Assembly: GCF_000972845.2 (NCBI RefSeq)
Contig: NC_040033.1
Coordinates: 610,344-674,343 of the forward strand
DNA length: 64,000 bases
Source: Larimichthys crocea
Taxonomy: Eukaryota > Chordata > Actinopteri > Sciaenidae
Direction of reading: 5' to 3'
In this document: positions 61,068 to 64,000 of the stretch, one piece after another
Numbering within the stretch: the stretch's first letter is position 1
Layout: each line of letters starts with the position of its first letter
Program-made: the position numbers and the translations under genes
Notes under the pieces: generated by a model
Told to the model about the DNA's origin: nothing
Seen by the model: only the letters and a program-made list of their open reading frames with translations
The model's database searches: none

Positions 61068-61504
61068 TATTTTCCGTCTTTAAGATGAAAAACGTGATTT
61101 ATTTTATGTATTTTATATCAGCGTGGCATGTTTGGTGTCTGTCTGACACACCTCCTGTTTGCGTGTCAGTATTTTAAACTGTATACATGCAACAAAAGCC
61201 AAATGTTACAGGCGTTCATATTGTTCAGCATCAGTAGACGTCAAACCTGAGCGTGTGTGTAGTTGTTCTTCTTCTTTATTCTTTCGTTGCTCGTCTAAAT
61301 TTACTGTTTGACAGTTAAGGAACAAGCTGTGGGTTTCTTTAAACCGCTCTCATGTTGAGCAACTGTGCTGCTGTGTTGTGTTTAGAGGCATTTAAAGAGG
61401 AGAGCCTGATGTTTGACAGCCGCTGAAGCTCACGGCAGATTCATGTTTCAGTTTGATGCTTCAGTTCTGGGTTCTTTCCTTCTGGGGCCGAATGACGCCT
61501 GGTC

Positions 61505-61690
61505 ATCCGTAACAGCACCCACCTGTCAGTCAAAGCGTCCACGCTCTTAATCCTGCATAACTTTAAGCCTTAATATAATGTGAACAGGTGAGTTGTATAT
61601 AAATTCACCCTCAGTACAGTTGTCATGAACCAAAACTGTTTTTTGTCCCAGGCTGTAAACATGTTTATTTCTTATTTTAACGTGGGGACT
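61505..61690 (+). repeat. Dispersed repeat family B, copy 4
   Basis: Contains cacccacctgtcagtcaaag, cgtccacgctcttaatcctg, gtgaacaggtgagttgtata and aggctgtaaacatgtttatt. Compared with copy 2 it lacks the ggggaaattagctacagaga segment, an internal deletion at about 61630. Confidence 0.7.
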
Positions 61691-62903
61691 GACCGAAGCA
61701 AAACTTAGAGCAGAAGAATAAAAACTTTTTTCATGTTTCACGATAAATATTCGTCTTTGAGATTACCGAGGTGGTCTGGATTTGTGTGTAAACCATTCAG
61801 TGCTTCATAAACTAACAGTATATTAAAATCAATCTGGCTCACACGGAGCCTGTGTGGGCTGGCGTCATAGCAGGCCGGAGTCGTCATTTATTTTGGATCT
61901 GTTCAGACGTGTTCTCGTCTGGAGACGTGACCTTTCAGCATCGATCCAGAGATGCACAGCTGAGATGTTTTTATCGTTCTGGATCGTCTGGTCCAGGTTC
62001 AGGATCAGGGTCTGTGTGTTTCTGCAGAACTGGTTAGAGAGACAGAGTTTATGCAGTTTGTTTGATTAAATTAGGTCACACGCTTTATCCTCTGCCCTTT
62101 GCCACTTTCCATTTATAGTTTTTGTTTTGAGAAGCAGAAACAGGAAAAGGGTCCAAAACCAGAAACTGGAACCAGTGAAGATCACGTCGGCCACCTTGAG
62201 GCACACCTGGAGGACTTCATGCAGCCTGATGCACGGTGGTTGTTGCTGCTGTTTCACCGTTTATCAGAACTTGAACGCACCAGACTTTCATTCAGTCAAC
62301 AAACTCCTGCAGGCTGTTGACTGACTGCAGATTAGATATTTTAGGGAAGTGCTGGCTGCAGATGTTTGCATTGTAAAGAAATTAGGAGAACTAAACGGGA
62401 GAATAACTGGGTCACTTTGTATTTGAATCTTCTTGTTGCACCCTCGTCTTCTACAACAGTATAACGACACCTGACTGCAGAATTAGCCCCTTTCCTGTCC
62501 TATATTTTGACGGAGACCTTGACTGTGTTCTTTCATGACCGTGAACACACACACACACTTTTCCCCTCGACCCAAATTCTCACCAGAGCGCCGCTGAATT
62601 TAGCCCCCAACAAAGGCGCCATTTCCTCCCGAGTGTTTGAAGCCTGCACCGCGTTTTAAAGTGAAATCAGACAGTTTGTGAGGCGAGGTGGAGATCAGGG
62701 AGGTAAAACTTTTTGTTCAGTTTCTTTTTTGGACTTTTCTCCACTTCTCTGTGCAGCGTCCACAGGTGTGAAAAAGAAACAAACACTTTTTCTTTCATTG
62801 GTCGGTTGAAGAGAGACGTGAAGTGATGTTTGATTGGTCAACGTGACAAGGCGACAACAGCTCAGTGGAGAGATGAGAGAGGCCCAGCAGGAAGTAAAGA
62901 AAG

Positions 62904-62961
<58 letters not shown>

Positions 62962-63244
62962 GGTATAAACACACCGACAGGTCTGAAATGCTGCTGAGAG
63001 GCAGGAGGGTATCTCAGTGTAAACAGACCTCCCAGCACACACACACACACACACACACGCACACACACACACGCACACACACACACACGCATGCACGCAC
63101 GCACACACGCACACACACACTATATTAATATCCAGTTGACACATGGACTCATATTGTCTGAGTGTGTTTCTCGAGATTGTTCACGCGGCCTCTTTGTTTA
63201 CACTCTGTTGGAGTGTGTCTCCTTGGTTACCGTCAGCTGTACCA

Positions 63245-63301
<57 letters not shown>

Positions 63302-63350
63302 AGCCTCCGGTTTTGACGTTCATCATTTATCAGCAGCACAAAAATTTAGG

Positions 63351-63416
<66 letters not shown>

Positions 63417-64000
63417 AGCAGGCACTAACAAGGTTAGGTTAATTAACAGTGACCTGGATTATAATGAGATTATAACATCACCGTCTGTCTCACGATAAAT
63501 GATAAATAATTTTCAGACTTGTTTTCTTCCTGCAGTCGAGCGTCGGCGTTACTCTGTCAGCTGCTTTCAGACTGTCGGCTTCGTGGGTTTGGACCTGAAG
63601 TTTAATTTATTATGAAGCCTGTAAATATTTAGAAATTTGGAAATGTGTTCAGTCAAAACTTTCATAAAATATTCCAACCAACAGTTTCTAAAGTTCAGGA
63701 CAAAGTTCAGGAACTGAAACTATTCTGGATTTAAAGATTCAAATGAATAAACTTTAATAAAGTCAGTGGACAGACAAACACACCGAGGCCGGAACAAAAT
63801 CCTAAAACATCTTCTGTTCAGTCTTTGACACATTTAAGACGTTTGTCACAGTTTGAGTCAGAGCTGCCAGATTCTTGCCGAGCCTGGTTTATTCTGAACA
63901 CCAAGAAACAGAGCGAGCTTTAGAACTGCAGAGCATCTTCAAGTGATCCAGTGAGAGCTGTCTGCACATGCACGCATTTATTGTTTTATACTGCTCAATA
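61691..64000. other. Distal region, no gene recognised
   Basis: Simple repeats dominate parts of it: (GT)n 62908-62959, (AC)n with GC interruptions 63039-63120, (AC)n 63247-63301 and (GT)n 63357-63414. The remainder has no exon I can support. It may be the first intron of the gene proposed to start at 60040. Confidence 0.6.

Noticed and set aside
63535..63600. Acceptor-like cttcctgcag followed by an open phase-0 stretch as exon 2 of the gene at 60040
   Set aside because: It reaches a stop after about 20 codons and has no following donor or recognisable protein sequence, so there is no support.
1..64000. CRISPR arrays, operons, prokaryotic ribosome sites or phage genes
   Set aside because: None is present. 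The tandem arrays have no unique spacers, and the gene structure is spliced vertebrate.

Overview
The window is eukaryotic nuclear DNA, almost certainly from a ray-finned (teleost) fish. Short GT-AG exons of two vertebrate genes are separated by small introns packed with (CA)n/(GT)n microsatellites, and the transposon debris (Tc1/mariner, hAT, L2-type LINE, small MITE-like families) is of the kind common in fish. Nothing prokaryotic is present: no operons, CRISPR arrays or phage.

Layout. Positions 1-1370 hold a decayed transposon-like fragment bounded by a 22-bp inverted repeat, then unassigned DNA. Positions 1371-10490 hold a La-related protein gene of the LARP4/LARP4B group on the + strand. 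It has a PAM2-like motif, a La motif and an RRM-like domain, and an unusual 3.25-kb upstream exon coding for 1083 residues that begin with a lipidation-type MGCCFSKE sequence. Positions 10490-11815 are repeat-rich intergenic DNA, and 11815-12314 is the GC-rich 5' end of the next gene. Positions 12315-54729 hold a complete dip2c (disco-interacting protein 2 homolog C) on the + strand. I traced 38 coding exons whose phases sum to one open frame of 1616 codons (1575 without a candidate cassette exon), followed by about 2.7 kb of 3' UTR. Positions 57440-60000 carry an L2-type LINE tail and a broken reverse-transcriptase fragment on the opposite strand. At 60040 there may be the first coding exon of a further secreted or membrane protein whose remainder I could not find.

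The two genes lie head to tail in the same order as human LARP4B-DIP2C and the paralogous pair LARP4-DIP2B, so this is a conserved ohnologous block. They do not obviously act in one pathway: LARP4 proteins bind poly(A)/PABP and mRNA in the cytoplasm, and DIP2 proteins have tandem adenylation-like domains linked to diacylglycerol metabolism.

The points most worth following are the long lipidation-signal exon on a La-related protein, a candidate alternative first exon starting MTSDQD, a GC-AG intron, a histidine-rich expansion and a candidate cassette exon in dip2c, (GT)n/(CA)n tracts abutting many splice sites, a perfect 22-bp hairpin, and several dispersed repeat families seen more than once in the window. 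Family names and orthology rest on recognition of protein sequence. Splice sites were read by eye and checked by reading-frame arithmetic; no database search was possible.
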